The position numbers and the translations under genes were made by a program. DNA of 43,210 nt from Seison nebaliae (taxonomy: Eukaryota; Rotifera; Pararotatoria; Seisonacea; Seisonidae), in assembly GCA_023231475.1 (NCBI GenBank), contig JALJEE010001511.1, forward strand, positions 1 through 43,210, read 5' to 3'. Every line of letters starts with the position of its first letter. Within the stretch, counting starts at the first letter, position 1. A model generated the notes under the pieces. The model ran no database searches and was not told the origin of the DNA. It worked only from the letters and a program-made list of their open reading frames with translations. Positions 1-10,609 of this stretch are shown here, piece by piece.

Positions 1-70
1 AAACAAAGTGCAATTATCGTCCGATGAAAAACGATCGGAAAGAATAATAAAAGGAATAAACTTTAATATA

Positions 71-368
71 TTTCTTCAAAAAAAATTTTAACTTAGAAAA
101 ACTTATAAAAACTCGGTTGTTTTTTCTCCCCATTGTTATTCTTCTCTAGTTATTCTCCCCGACTTTTTTTAGTTTCAAATTGTCTTTTGTCCCAATGGTG
201 ATTTGTCCTGATTATCGCATGTTCCATTATTTAAATAAGCTAATAAAAACTTTCTTCAACAAAAGTTTTTAACTAATAAAAACTTATAAAAACTTTCCTA
301 AAAAACTAGTTTATTAATTAAAACTTTTTTCGAAAAGTTTTTATTAATAAAAACTTATAAAAACTTTA
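71..368 (+). repeat. Three copies of an A+T-rich ~43 bp direct repeat
   Basis: Copies lie at about 71-113, 252-295 and 325-368. The shared core is an AAAAACTTATAAAAACT-type string, preceded in the first two copies by TTCTTCAA and an A/T run. The core of copies 2 and 3 is identical over about 22 bases. The segments between copies also contain AACTAGTTT-type palindromes. This looks like a decayed satellite or the inside of an old repeat; no ends or target duplications are recognisable. Confidence 0.6.
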
Positions 369-1055
369 GGAGGAAAAAAGTTTAAACTAAAAACTAGTTT
401 TTACTGTCACCGTACTGTGAAGTCCAAAGTCACGTCAGTCACACGCAGTGTGAATATCTCGGTCACGCAATTACGCATTAAAGGATCGAGTGTTTGTGTA
501 GAAAAGTACGCGCTCATCTTCTTATGGCAGCTCCGACGACTATAAATGCAACGAAGATCTTAGTGAACCGGATCAATTTAGAGATCTCATTTGTTATTCC
601 ATTCACGTCTCCTCGTCCGAACAAACGTTCCTTTCCCCTCATTCCTCATCACCTATCCTCGTTGCTTAGTAACTCCTTGCTAAGCTTTATTTTTCCTAAT
701 AAACTTTCTTATACCAAAATCTTTATCAACGAGCCCAACCACTTCATTACGTTCTAAACTGGAATGAAATGGAGAAAATTTTGAATTTAAATGAATTGAA
801 ATTGAATGAATTTTTATAGAATTTGCCATTTTTGGAATGATAATTTGAAAATGTTCGCTGATTGAAACGACTGTTAAAATTGTGGGAGTTGAAAAGAATT
901 ATAGAAGTTAAGAAATTTCAGATTAAAATTCAAAATTTAGGCACTTATTATATCATTGTGCGAATAAAATCTTTTTGACATTTCTTGCTGAAATAAATTT
1001 GCTTAATTTTTAGTCGTTTCTTCCAATTATTGAATATTCAAAGAGGAAAAAAAAC
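369..1055. other. Gene-free region upstream of TYW1
   Basis: The part from about 400 to 660 is clearly richer in G+C than its surroundings and has a TATAAA at 541-546, so it may hold a promoter for TYW1 or for a gene off the left edge. Open frames here have no convincing start and resemble no family I know. From 760 to 1055 the sequence is plain A+T-rich DNA leading into the TYW1 start codon. Confidence 0.4.
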
Positions 1056-3142
1056 ATGAAGATATTGTTGTGTGGAGTGTTAATCGTTTACACTTATGTA
1101 TCGATTGCACTCCTGGACTTCATTAAGACGTTAGTGTCTTCCTCTCACATTTCTTATTGACCTGAAAATTTTAATCGATTTAGAACGGAATATATAGATG
1201 ATTATCGTACATTAGTTTTGTCCATTGCTGTCATCGTTATCATCAGTTTCATGGGACTGTATTTGACATATGAGGCGATTCGGGAACCGGAGTACAAAGA
1301 GATTTCTAATGATTTTATCATTCTCATTGGTCATAAGAAATCGAGTCGTTCCAGCACGTTCCAAATTGCAAAACGATTATTCGATTATTTGAGAAATGAG
1401 AAAGAAGAGTTTGGAGTTATACGTCATCTGTCGGATTGTTCGGTGGAAGAATTATTAGAGATTAAAACGGAGACAAGTTCACCTCTCAAATATTATTTTG
1501 TTGTGACGACTTGGAGTGATGGATTAGCATGTGAAGAATGGAGTCAATTCTTTGATGAACTGAAAGAAATATTTACAGATTTTCGAATAAGTCGAGAATA
1601 TTTGTCCCAAATTCAATTTGCCGTTGTTGGTTTAGGTGATTCGACATACACTTCTAATTATAACCGTGTAGCGATTAATTTGAGACGTTATCTTCGAGCG
1701 TTGGGTGCTCAGTCATTCCTACCATTAAAATTGTTAGATGTCACCACAAAAGATGTGGAAGATTTCCAAATGTGTGACTGGATGTTGGAATTGGAGAAAT
1801 GTGACGAATGTGATTGTAATGATTCGAACGACGAATCAGAAGATGAGAATGTTGATGATATTGAAGATGTTACACTTGAAATAAATGATAATAATGGTGA
1901 TAATAAGACGAAAGGTTCGAAGAAAATGTTGACAGATTTGATGCGAAATAATTTAACGAAAAAGAATTACAAGATTGTGGGAGATCATAGTGGTGTGAAA
2001 TTATGTCGATGGACTAAAGCAATGTTACGTGGACGTGGCGGTTGTTACAAACATACATTCTATGGAATTGCCAGTCACCGTTGTATGGAAGTTACACCGA
2101 GTTTGGCATGTGCAAATAAATGTGTTTTCTGTTGGCGATTACATTCTAATCCCGTTGGAACTGAATGGAAATGGCTCATTGATGATCCAAATATGTTGGT
2201 GGAGAATCTGAGGAAAGAACATATTAAAATGATTAAGACATTTTCCGGTGCTCCTGGTGTCATAACAGACCGATTATTAGAAGGTTATCAACCAAAACAT
2301 TGTGCATTGTCGTTAGTAGGCGAACCAATTATGTATCCGAAAATCAATGAATTTTGTCGTGAATTATATAATCGTTCAATTTCCAGTTATATGGTAACGA
2401 ATGGTCAATTTCCTAATCAAATCAAAGATCTTATTCCTGTCACTCAACTTTATGTGAGTGTGGACGCTGGTAATAAAGAGACTTTGAAGACCGTCGATCG
2501 TCCACTTTTTAGCGATTTTTGGGAACGATTAATCGCCAGTCTCACCATCCTCAAATCAAAAAAAGAACGAACTGTCTATCGATTAACTCTAATCAAAAAC
2601 TCGAATATGGAGGAAGCATCTTCTTATGCGAATCTCGTCGAAATTGGTCAACCGGATTTCATAGAAATAAAAGGAGTCACTTTTTGTGGAACATCGAAAG
2701 ATGTGATGACGATGAAGAATGTTCCATGGCATGATGAAGTCATCCGATTTGCTTCAATTCTCGTCAATGAAATTGCCAAGAAAGATATTTCAAAAACTTA
2801 TGAATTGGCTTGTGAACATGCTCATAGTAATTGTATTTTAATTGCGTCGACAGAAGTTTAAAATTTCTTTTATTCAATTATTATGAAAATTTATTTATCC
2901 AGTTTAAAATCGACGGGAAATGGCATACGTGGATCGCTTATGACAAATTCATCAATTTAGTCAATAAAGACGATGACTTTACCGGTAAAGAATATTCGAT
3001 AGAGACACCAGAATGGGCGTTATATGGTAATGGAGGTTTTGACCCGAAGGAAACTCGATTCCATCGAAAAGGCGAAGAAGAGAGAAACGAACAAATAAGA
3101 AAACGTTTAATGTCATCAAAAGAAAATGAAGATTTGATTTGA
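1056..3142 (+). CDS. TYW1: tRNA 4-demethylwyosine synthase TYW1 (three exons)
   Basis: Exons 1056-1129, 1184-2855 and 2903-3142 (introns 54 and 47 nt) encode 661 residues. TYW1 is a radical-SAM enzyme that condenses pyruvate with N1-methylguanosine-37 of tRNA-Phe to form the tricyclic core of wybutosine. Two hydrophobic segments (about residues 3-22 and 36-56) suggest an ER-anchored N-terminus, as in animal TYW1. A flavodoxin-like domain follows (about 70-215), then an acidic linker, then the SAM domain with the iron-sulphur cysteines C334, C338 and C341 (CxxxCxxC). Long blocks match the human protein closely: LCRWTKAMLRGRGGCYKHTF, the ALSLVGEPIMYP segment and the YVSVDA segment. The last exon supplies the WHTWI...PEWALYG...GFDPKETR end typical of the family. 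The first exon was chosen because it alone gives an ATG, an in-phase GT-AG intron and the membrane anchor. The flavodoxin phosphate loop is degenerate (SSRSST where human has SQTGT). Confidence 0.96.
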
Positions 3143-3675
3143 AATGGAAAAAGGTCAACAATCATCTACCACCTCCAATAATCATAATTAATTCTGTTTT
3201 CGTTTTAATAGTGTGGGCGTCCCAATGATAATGTTTATCTTTTATTTCATGTTCTTCACATTATTCCTTCTTTCTTACTCATCTCAATTTCCAATTATTG
3301 AAAATTATTATTAATTTCCTATTTATTTTTTAACTAAATGGAAACACATTTCTTTTTATTTTTAATTTCGACGAAACTCGACTCACAATGTCACTCAAAC
3401 GATTTTAATCATTACTTTCCAACTAAAGACGTGGTCAATTCAATATTTAATATAATAACTTCCTTTTATTGTATATATAATATACCATTTCCATTTTCTC
3501 GTTTTCGATCAGTTGATTCTATCTGCCACAAGTGTTATCACTTTCAAATAAGTTTCAATCGTTTAAAACAATTTGAATTAACCGTTTGAAGACCACCGAA
3601 AAGATGTAATGGTCATGTACCCCACAGAGCTAGGTCACTTTCCTTAATATTTATTTTATCTCAAAGCTATTTTAT
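3143..3675. other. Intergenic, 3' of TYW1
   Basis: A+T-rich DNA holding the TYW1 3' UTR. An 83-codon open frame starting with ATG at 3338 is low-complexity and rich in Phe, Ile, Ser and Asn; it has no recognisable domain, so I do not call it. An acceptor-like CTCAAAG lies just before the next open frame at 3676. Confidence 0.4.
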
Positions 3676-3975
3676 ATGTATAATTCAGGATTATATCTTT
3701 CTGCTTTGTCGCCGCTCTTATTGAAGAGAGATCGTAATATTATTGATTTTGTCATCATCGCTCTAATTTATCTGGTAATATTATTCAATTTGAAGGAACC
3801 GTCTCAATTAATTGTTAATTCTGACATTACTTCCTATGACGCTGATACTCCAATAGACGATATTGAGACAAGATCTTTTTATCTGTTTATATTTTTCGTT
3901 TTACTCTTGTGGGAATTTTTCATAATCAAAAAAATGTATATCTATTGTCGATCATATTGTCATCATGGAACATAA
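3676..3975 (+). CDS. Possible small two-helix membrane protein
   Basis: An ATG-initiated frame of 99 codons. It predicts two hydrophobic helices (about residues 23-42 and 66-86) separated by an acidic loop rich in Asp and Thr, then a short tail with two Cys and two His. The topology is orderly for a chance frame and the codons resemble neighbouring genes. I do not recognise the family. It could be a complete microprotein, the last exon of a spliced gene (an acceptor-like site sits about 9 bases before the ATG), or a chance frame. It lies between TYW1 and the next gene on the same strand. Confidence 0.33.
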   Translation: MYNSGLYLSALSPLLLKRDRNIIDFVIIALIYLVILFNLKEPSQLIVNSDITSYDADTPIDDIETRSFYLFIFFVLLLWEFFIIKKMYIYCRSYCHHGT

Positions 3976-4628
3976 CAATATGATCGATTAATGCAATAAT
4001 TTTTTGTTTTGATATAAATTGAATTTGTTTGATTTTGAACATTTTTCATTTTGAATTAAATAGAAAATGAAGAAAAAATGTTAATTTAAGGAAATTTAAA
4101 TTTACTTAAATTTGAGAAAGTGAACTGTAGAAGGTTCGTTGTTCGGTAATAAATTAATTTGTCATTTTTAAGAAAAACAAACAAAATTGAGCAGAGAGGA
4201 AGAATTATTTCCTTTCTCCAATATATCCACTTATTCAGTAATTGGAGATGGAGAAATATATGTCCTCAATTTTTTTTCTTGTTCATACTAATTGTTCGGA
4301 CATATTTTTCTTACTAAAAATATCCCTATTTTAGATGCAAACAATGAATGAAGGATATTTTGAAAGGGAAAAATATTCTCTTTTTTTAACAAGGAAAAGA
4401 AGTTTCATTAAATTTTTTCCGCATCATCGCTCACTTCTCTTTATTAGTAGTTGATAGAGTGTTCGGTTTAAAAGTTTAATAATGAACATATCTCCTTTTG
4501 AATGAAGTAGTTTTAAATTTATTAAAACATTACGACAACACATAAATTAATTATTAATCTCTTCTTCTTCCATCTCCTTCACCAGAGAATTTAATGTGAA
4601 ATTTCCATCCTTTCTCTTCCCAATCGTA
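3976..4628. other. Intergenic
   Basis: A+T-rich DNA with no coding signal. A good acceptor-like tract (CTTCTTCTTCCATCTCCTTCACCAG, ending about 4585) lies 44 bases before the next start codon. It suggests that the following gene has a spliced 5' UTR or an upstream exon I could not place. Confidence 0.4.
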
Positions 4629-5825
4629 ATGAATTTTAATCAATATACAAATATGGTAAGAAGACGAATTATTCGTTCAGTTAAGGTGGAATCCGCTCAG
4701 AAGACTCACGATGAAGAGCCGCATGATACGGATAAAGCGAAATTTGCACTTTTCCTTGTGGCGATTTTAGCTTTACTCATTCTCATCATAACAGTCTTGT
4801 CAGCTTATCAAAATGGAACTTTGTTTCGAAGAAAGAAACGAAACTCCAGTTTACAAATTCCCCCGATGAAACTGTCGAAAAAGAAGAAAAATGTTCGTTG
4901 GAAGAATAAGAAAGCGGGAAAGAAAGTGGATAAGGAAAATGATTTATCTGATATAGCTGAAGAGGATGGAGGAGAGAATGTTGATGCAGAACCGTCGACA
5001 ACAGATGGAAATGTCGACATTGAAAAGTTCACAAATATTTATGATAATGATGCATTTGAGAAAGAGAATCAAAGTATTACAACTGAATATGCCACAGAAG
5101 AAACAGAAATATCGAATAAACCGAGACCACATTGTAACAAACAGGAATATAAACGACGTATATTGAAACAGATCGATTCCGATCAATGTCTAGCAAAAGA
5201 AGATACCGTCCATTCCACCGCTAAGAAAATTAGTTCTCAGTTACAGAATGCGGAAGAAGAACTAGAATATGTTGATGATTTCCTGACGAATGCGAAACAA
5301 ATGGAAAATGATGGAAAAATTAAAAAAACGAAAAAAAGTGTAGTGGAACTTCCATTGCATGGTGGCATGTCTCAATCGTCCGTAAATCGAATGAGAGTCA
5401 CAAAAGATAAGATCAATGAAATGGTTAATAAGAAGAAGAAATTGGAGAACATAGTAGCTGATTTAAAAGTTTATCAATCGAAGAATGAGAACTTAAGTGA
5501 AACGAACTTCCAGAATGCATTAAATCGAATGAAGAATGAAAATGAGAGTTCGAATGATGAGAAAACTCAATATGTGACGTTCTGTGAGAAGTTTGAAGAT
5601 AATTTGTTCAAAGATCTCTTTGTTAGGAAACAAGGTGGTGGCGGCTTTTATTCGCAAGAGTCATCACCTGATGATTCTTCCCCAAATTCAATTCTTTCGA
5701 AAAATAGGAAATTTGTTATTGGAAATGAATCGATGGAAGATATAGCGAATACCTCCACGTCCGTTACGTCCATTTCAACAGTTAACTCGATTGATACTAT
5801 GATTTTAGAGGAGAAACCATGGTGA
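4629..5825 (+). CDS. Single-pass membrane protein with charged coiled-coil tail
   Basis: An uninterrupted frame of 398 codons from the ATG at 4629; upstream in-frame codons lack another ATG. A short basic N-terminus (RRRIIRSVKV) is followed by one strong hydrophobic helix (about residues 39-60) and then FRRKKR, so a signal-anchor with the long tail in the cytosol is likely. The tail has a Lys-rich stretch, an acidic Asp/Glu stretch (about 90-150) and heptad-like helical regions (about 190-225 and 255-310). A Gly4 segment and a Ser/Thr-rich end follow. I recognise no domain. RIC-3 was considered because it is a membrane protein with a coiled coil, but its conserved second helix and motifs are absent. 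The codons and length make a real gene likely; the function is unknown. Alternative start: M at 4653. Confidence 0.8.
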   Translation: MNFNQYTNMVRRRIIRSVKVESAQKTHDEEPHDTDKAKFALFLVAILALLILIITVLSAYQNGTLFRRKKRNSSLQIPPMKLSKKKKNVRWKNKKAGKKVDKENDLSDIAEEDGGENVDAEPSTTDGNVDIEKFTNIYDNDAFEKENQSITTEYATEETEISNKPRPHCNKQEYKRRILKQIDSDQCLAKEDTVHSTAKKISSQLQNAEEELEYVDDFLTNAKQMENDGKIKKTKKSVVELPLHGGMSQSSVNRMRVTKDKINEMVNKKKKLENIVADLKVYQSKNENLSETNFQNALNRMKNENESSNDEKTQYVTFCEKFEDNLFKDLFVRKQGGGGFYSQESSPDDSSPNSILSKNRKFVIGNESMEDIANTSTSVTSISTVNSIDTMILEEKPW

Positions 5826-6089
5826 TGAAATCCCATCAGTCTCCTTCACCAGATCAATTCTTTTGCGTTGGAATTTTGTTTGTAAAGGAAAATTTTATGA
5901 AAACTTCGACGAACATTTCATTCAAAACATTTATTTTATTGATTAAAGATAAAAAAAAGAATAAAGAAAGATTTTTAAAAGATCAAAAAAACATTCTAAA
6001 CGATTATTCTACATTCTACAATATCATATTCTTATCACATCGTGAAAATATAGTTTATGATTTCCACATAATATTCTTAATATTATGAC

Positions 6090-7024
6090 TTAATAATTTG
6101 CCAAATCGTTTCGCAATGAATTTTCGAAGGCGTATAAGAACTTATTAAACTTGTCCATTGAAAATTCTGGTTCATCGTATGATAAATTATAACAACACAC
6201 TGTGAAATTGGGTTTGAGGTGGACGAAAGTTAATCCGAAGAACAGACTTATCTTGTAATCACAATTACGTGTAAATGCGATGTATCTGATTCTTGGAACA
6301 GATCGAATGATATTCAAACAGAATATTTCTCGATCTCCAATAATTCCTTCTAATTGCCTCAACCTCAATTGAGGTAGCATGATTATTGAATGAACTAGTT
6401 CGTTCCTTGGCATGTCGGTGGCATATCTGGAAAATATAGTAACTGGCACTGACGGGTTTGTTATCATCTAAAGAAAAAACGTCAAAATTGAAAGATTCAA
6501 AAGAAAATGTTAACAAATGTTTGAATTTTGTTGATTGGAAAGAGAACCATATTCTGAAATATTGGGGTAATTGAATTGTAATAGGATAAATTAGAAACAT
6601 GAAAAACATATTGCTCATCCATGTAATAAGTTAAACCACTTCCCAAACCGTACGTATACTCGATATTGTCGAGTAAAGAAATGAAATTGGGATCGTTCGG
6701 AGTAGTACGTGAATCATCATTATACATACCAAACGGTATATTTTTTGTCATAAAATACTTATTGGGACCATTCGAACAAATCGAATTTATTCCATTCGGT
6801 GTTAATTGACATTGGAAGTGAACTGGATTTACATTCGCTTCTGGTGGGATAAAGCAAGTGACGATGTTGTTAGGATCTGAGAAGAATTCAGCACCGTTAT
6901 TCTCCTTCACGAATTTGTCATCCATCGTCTGAATTAAGAGACCGGAAGAATGTAGCAAATAATCGTTGGAGAAATCGATGATATAAATCTCATTCGATTT
7001 GTCTTTTGTTTTCGTCTTCGTCAT
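6090..7024 (-). CDS. Unrecognised 295-residue protein (two exons)
   Basis: Exons 6515-7024 and 6090-6467 are joined by a 47-nt GT-AG intron (GTTAAC donor, TTTAG acceptor) that keeps the frame at phase 0, giving 295 residues. The start is the ATG at 7024, followed by a Lys/Thr-rich MTKTKTKDK. No membrane helix is predicted. There are cysteines at FQCQLTPNGINSICS, one in FTRNC and a CC pair near the C-terminus, with possible N-glycosylation sites (NLS, NFT). Those would fit a secreted protein whose signal exon lies further upstream, since acceptor-like sites occur at about 7028-7070; without such an exon it would be cytosolic. I know no family it belongs to. It lies tail to tail with the preceding membrane-protein gene, 264 bp apart. 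Confidence 0.7.
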
Positions 7025-7302
7025 GGAGCTGACAAGAATGTCTCAATGAATAGAATTGGTGCTCAAATCTAAATAAGAATTATGTTGGAAAGAAACGCGT
7101 GCATTAATAAGTTAAAGCTCGGTTTTTTTTTTGTTTTAAAGTAAATAATGAAAATTGGAGAAAACTAATAATTCAATAACTCCTAATTTCATGTCAGGAA
7201 ACAGATCATAATTTAAATCAGATCATTAGTTATCCAATTGTAGATAATATTTAATTTTTTTAATTTCATATTTAAATTCAATTTAATTAAATTAACATAA
7301 GA
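7025..7302. other. Intergenic, left flank of the MITE
   Basis: A+T-rich DNA between the 5' end of the unrecognised minus-strand gene and the MITE. Apart from a T9 run near 7121 and possible acceptor-like sites on the minus strand, nothing is recognisable. Confidence 0.4.
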
Positions 7303-7736
7303 ATTAGTGCTGTTCACACGAACACGAACAAACATAGATCGTTCTCGATATAGCATTGTGATGTCTGGTTTTTGAAAAACAGTTTGACCAAATACATTGT
7401 TCTTCTCAATACCGCTCAAACGAACTTTCTCATTTCGTTCGCGAACGTGTTCTATAGGAACTATAAAAAAATTTTCGAATTTCGAAAATCCTTTTTTCTC
7501 AAAAGATTTAGAACTGTCCGAAATTGAGAAAAAAAGGTTGAAAACTGTCCGAAAAATTATTAAAAGGTTGAGAACTGTCCTCTACAAAATTTTTATATAG
7601 AGTTACCATCTGTCTCTCAATTAATCACAGTATATGCAGTTATGAAAAATTTTTTTATTTACAGGTTGATAAAAATGAAAGGAATCAGTATTGAGAACGG
7701 TCTATGTTTTTTCGTGTTCGTGTGAACAGCACTAAT
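7303..7736. mobile_element. MITE, 434 bp, with ~46 bp terminal inverted repeats
   Basis: The left end (7303 onward) and the reverse complement of the right end (7736 backward) both begin ATTAGTGCTGTTCACACGAA. They stay alike for about 46 bases with only a few mismatches. The repeat proper may be GTGCTG...CAGCAC flanked by TA on both sides, the target duplication used by Tc1/mariner elements; in A+T-rich DNA this TA is weak evidence. No transposase frame is present. The interior has a perfect 19-base palindrome (ATTTTCGAATTTCGAAAAT, 7471-7489) and three copies of an AACTGTCC motif spaced about 31 bases apart (7508-7580). It is a non-autonomous DNA transposon sitting between two minus-strand genes. 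The good match of its ends suggests it is fairly young. Confidence 0.85.
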
Positions 7737-8036
7737 AATGATCATAATAATATTAATAAATAATAATAAGTATTAATACTCTCGGAATAAATTAAATCAG
7801 TTTTTTTTAAGAACAAAACATGAAAACCCATTTTTTCTGAACGATTGAGATGTTAGTTTTTAATTCAATCGGATTAATTGTGAAGGTATTGAAATTGTTT
7901 ATCATAAATGTATTCACATTAAATAATAATTTCTTCAAATTTTTATTTCAAGAAGTAAAAAGGGGAAATCAATTCAAATTAATTTGTCTTGTAAACTTTT
8001 TCAGACAAATAGAAAGTAGGGAAAAAGATATAATCT
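7737..8036. other. 3' flank of NIPSNAP
   Basis: Simple A+T-rich sequence with AATAATAA-type runs next to the MITE. It includes the expected 3' UTR of the minus-strand NIPSNAP gene. No other feature is seen. Confidence 0.4.
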
Positions 8037-9279
8037 CTATTGGAGAGGTGAATAAGTTTCAGGAATTAATAAGGTGGATTGCATATTCCTAATCAAGGGA
8101 ACGGTATGTTGGACACACCTATCCCATCCAGGTCGTTTCCAAGCGGCTTCCCGACAATCTTGACGATCTTTCAGACTCTTATAAGCTTTTTTACAGGGAC
8201 CAATTAGATGATTTTGGAAAAAGAAAAGTGGAACCCCATAAATGATGAACTTCGTACAAGTTGCCCATTTGAGAGAAAAGACCAAGAACTTTATATTCCT
8301 CCCGATATTTAATTCCACGTGACCTGTATTCATTCATCCATTGTTTGATGATTTTAAATAATTGAAAATTTTAAGTAAGAAGAAGAATAAGATATAACCA
8401 GATATTTCCCCATTCCAACATAGTTCCCGGAGCTAATTGATAAGATCTCATTTCGTAAATGTGTTTATCAATTCGAGATTGGACATCACTCCAGAAACTG
8501 AATGCGAGACATAATTGTGTACGTCTAGATCGCAACCATTGACTGCGATCACTGCAAAATTCTTGTAGGAACTGAAAGGGAGAAGAAGAAATTATTGAAA
8601 AGAAAAAAAATATGAAAAAAGGAAAAAGTGCTCACCTTATCTCTCGACATTTCTGTACTACATTCTTCATATTCAGGCACGTCGGCATACTTCCAAATAT
8701 GAACTTAAACAGTCGATGAATGAAGAAAGAGGAAGGATTCCAAACTGAATTGATCGTTATCGCCGACCGCACACCGCCAACTACCTACGAGCACCACCGG
8801 ATAGCTCTCCATGGCTTTGGGAACATATTCTCCACTGATAAATGGATGAGATGAAAACACGCAAAACACTTCAAAGAGATTAACTATGCTTCCTTGTAAA
8901 TATTGCTGTGTTTCGGTATGACATTGTGCGCTAAAGAAAAAAAGAGTTCAATAAAAACATGTTCCATAAAAGACGATTAATCATGGGACGACAATTGTGA
9001 TAAACATCAAAAATTTTTTTCAGAAAATTGGAAATTCATTTGAAAAAAACTTAAAATATTTAGAATAAATTATCAGAAAATCAAAGAGGAGAAAAGGAAG
9101 ATGAAAAATTTACTTTGCATTTCATAAACGGCATCTTTCGTTGCTAATAGACGTTGATGCGTATTCTTTGCGGGTTCGATCTTACCAGCAAACATTTGCT
9201 CTATCATTGAAACGGTAGAGCGACATGTCGAATGAAAAGTTCTTTTTGTCAATGAATTAATTATGTGGTTGAGAATCAT
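8037..9279 (-). CDS. NIPSNAP: NIPSNAP family mitochondrial protein (seven exons)
   Basis: Seven minus-strand exons close exactly in frame to 259 residues: 9114-9279, 8885-8930, 8746-8834, 8636-8703, 8399-8571, 8235-8323 and 8037-8185. Introns are 183, 50, 42, 64, 75 and 49 nt. The protein follows human NIPSNAP1/2 end to end. It has a basic, Ser/Thr-rich mitochondrial presequence, then THNVIPKH (human FHNVKPEY), [77 protein letters not shown], and the family's terminal SPLQ. NIPSNAPs are dimeric alpha/beta-barrel-type proteins of mitochondria; the vertebrate proteins act as mitophagy signals when exposed on damaged organelles. The protein is slightly shorter than vertebrate forms (about 284). 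It is transcribed away from the Rab10-like gene across a 1.3 kb gap. Confidence 0.95.
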
Positions 9280-10609
9280 CGAGTTCGACCGAAATCAAAT
9301 TGAAACAATTAATTTTTATTTTTTCCTTTTAACAATTCCGATCAAATAACTAATGGCTTATATGTCAATTGTTTAAGTCGAATAAGTTTTATAAATAAAA
9401 TAAAATTATTTTCATTTTCATTTCACTTCCAAAAAGTGTGTTATATTATCTCTTTCATTTCAAATGAAACAACTTCAAATTTCATCACTTCATTTCTTCC
9501 TTTATTTTCGAATTACATCAACATCGAATATGACCAATCATCGATACATCCAGTTCCATCCGAACATCCAAATTCGTAATTTTATTCGTATAAAATCAGT
9601 TATTATTTATTTTTTTCTCTTCATTTAAATTTAAATGATGAAAAATCTTCCAGTCAAAATCTTCCACCATCACCTCATGATGTATATGATGAGAATGTTA
9701 ATTATGAAACATTGTAAAGTTCCATACGTGAGGTGGTAGAGGAGATGATCAAATGAGTTGAAATAAAATTGTGACGAACACAAAATGTGTGAAGTAATTT
9801 TCAATTTAAGCCTCACTCCAAAAATAATTATTCATTCTTTTATAAATGAATTGTTTCGATTTTTAGAACATTAACTTTTCTTCACGCAAATTCTAATGAA
9901 ACTCTTATCTTTCTATTCGATTCGTTGGAGAATCGTGCTTCGTCCAACGTTAAAATGAATCATTCATTTTAGTTCAATGAATAATCTCTTCTTATCAGTC
10001 GATGATTGTCGATATAGGATGGAAACATTTTATATTAACGAAAGGGAAAATAAGAGAAAGAGTGAAATTGAATATGAATGGATAAGATGACGAATGACAA
10101 CGAATTTCACTGAACCGAAATAGAATGAAATTTTTTTTGTCATTCCTCTTCCTCTTACCACCATCATCATTTCACTCAATATGTTACATAAAATGAATAA
10201 GATTCAAAAGAAAATTAAATATTAAAAAAAAATATGACAACCAAATAAAATTTTTCTCAAAAAAAGTATCTTTAAAATTTCCTCTTCTATCATTTTGTTT
10301 CTATTTATTTTTCTTTATTTTTTTCTTCTTTCATTTTAAAATTTTCTTTCTTCTCAAATTATTCTTTGGAAATGTTTTAAGTTCTTTCTTAAAGTCAATA
10401 ATTTTCCACAACTTAACATATTATCATCAAAGATGAGAATCGGAAAGAAAGATATATTTCATTTGGCGATAACATTCTTTTTTTTTCTGATTTCGATTAA
10501 CCTTTTTTTTAATGATTTTATCTTTTCACTGTTTGTTAAGGGAAAAAAGAATAAGAGAGAAAGTTGTTTTTGTATTTATCACTTTAGGGACTTGGCCGTT
10601 ATTCATGAG
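9280..10609. promoter_or_regulatory. Shared intergenic region between divergent NIPSNAP and Rab10-like genes
   Basis: This 1330-bp stretch separates the two start codons, so both promoters must lie here. No TATA box stands out at a sensible distance from either start. It is A+T-rich with T-runs near 10250-10340. A frame from 10433 that runs into the Rab coding sequence adds only a low-complexity leader without homology, so I place the Rab start at 10610. A plus-strand acceptor-like TTTAG at about 10587 hints at a 5' UTR intron. Confidence 0.35.

Noticed and set aside
494-757. 87-codon plus-strand frame left of TYW1
   Set aside because: Starts with TTG, Ser/Phe/Pro-rich without a domain, and no splice link to TYW1.
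8837-8930. Continuous reading of NIPSNAP exon 2 into the next exon in another frame
   Set aside because: It mismatched the phase by one base. A 50-nt intron (8835-8884) restores THNVIPKH and the family alignment, so no frameshift is needed.
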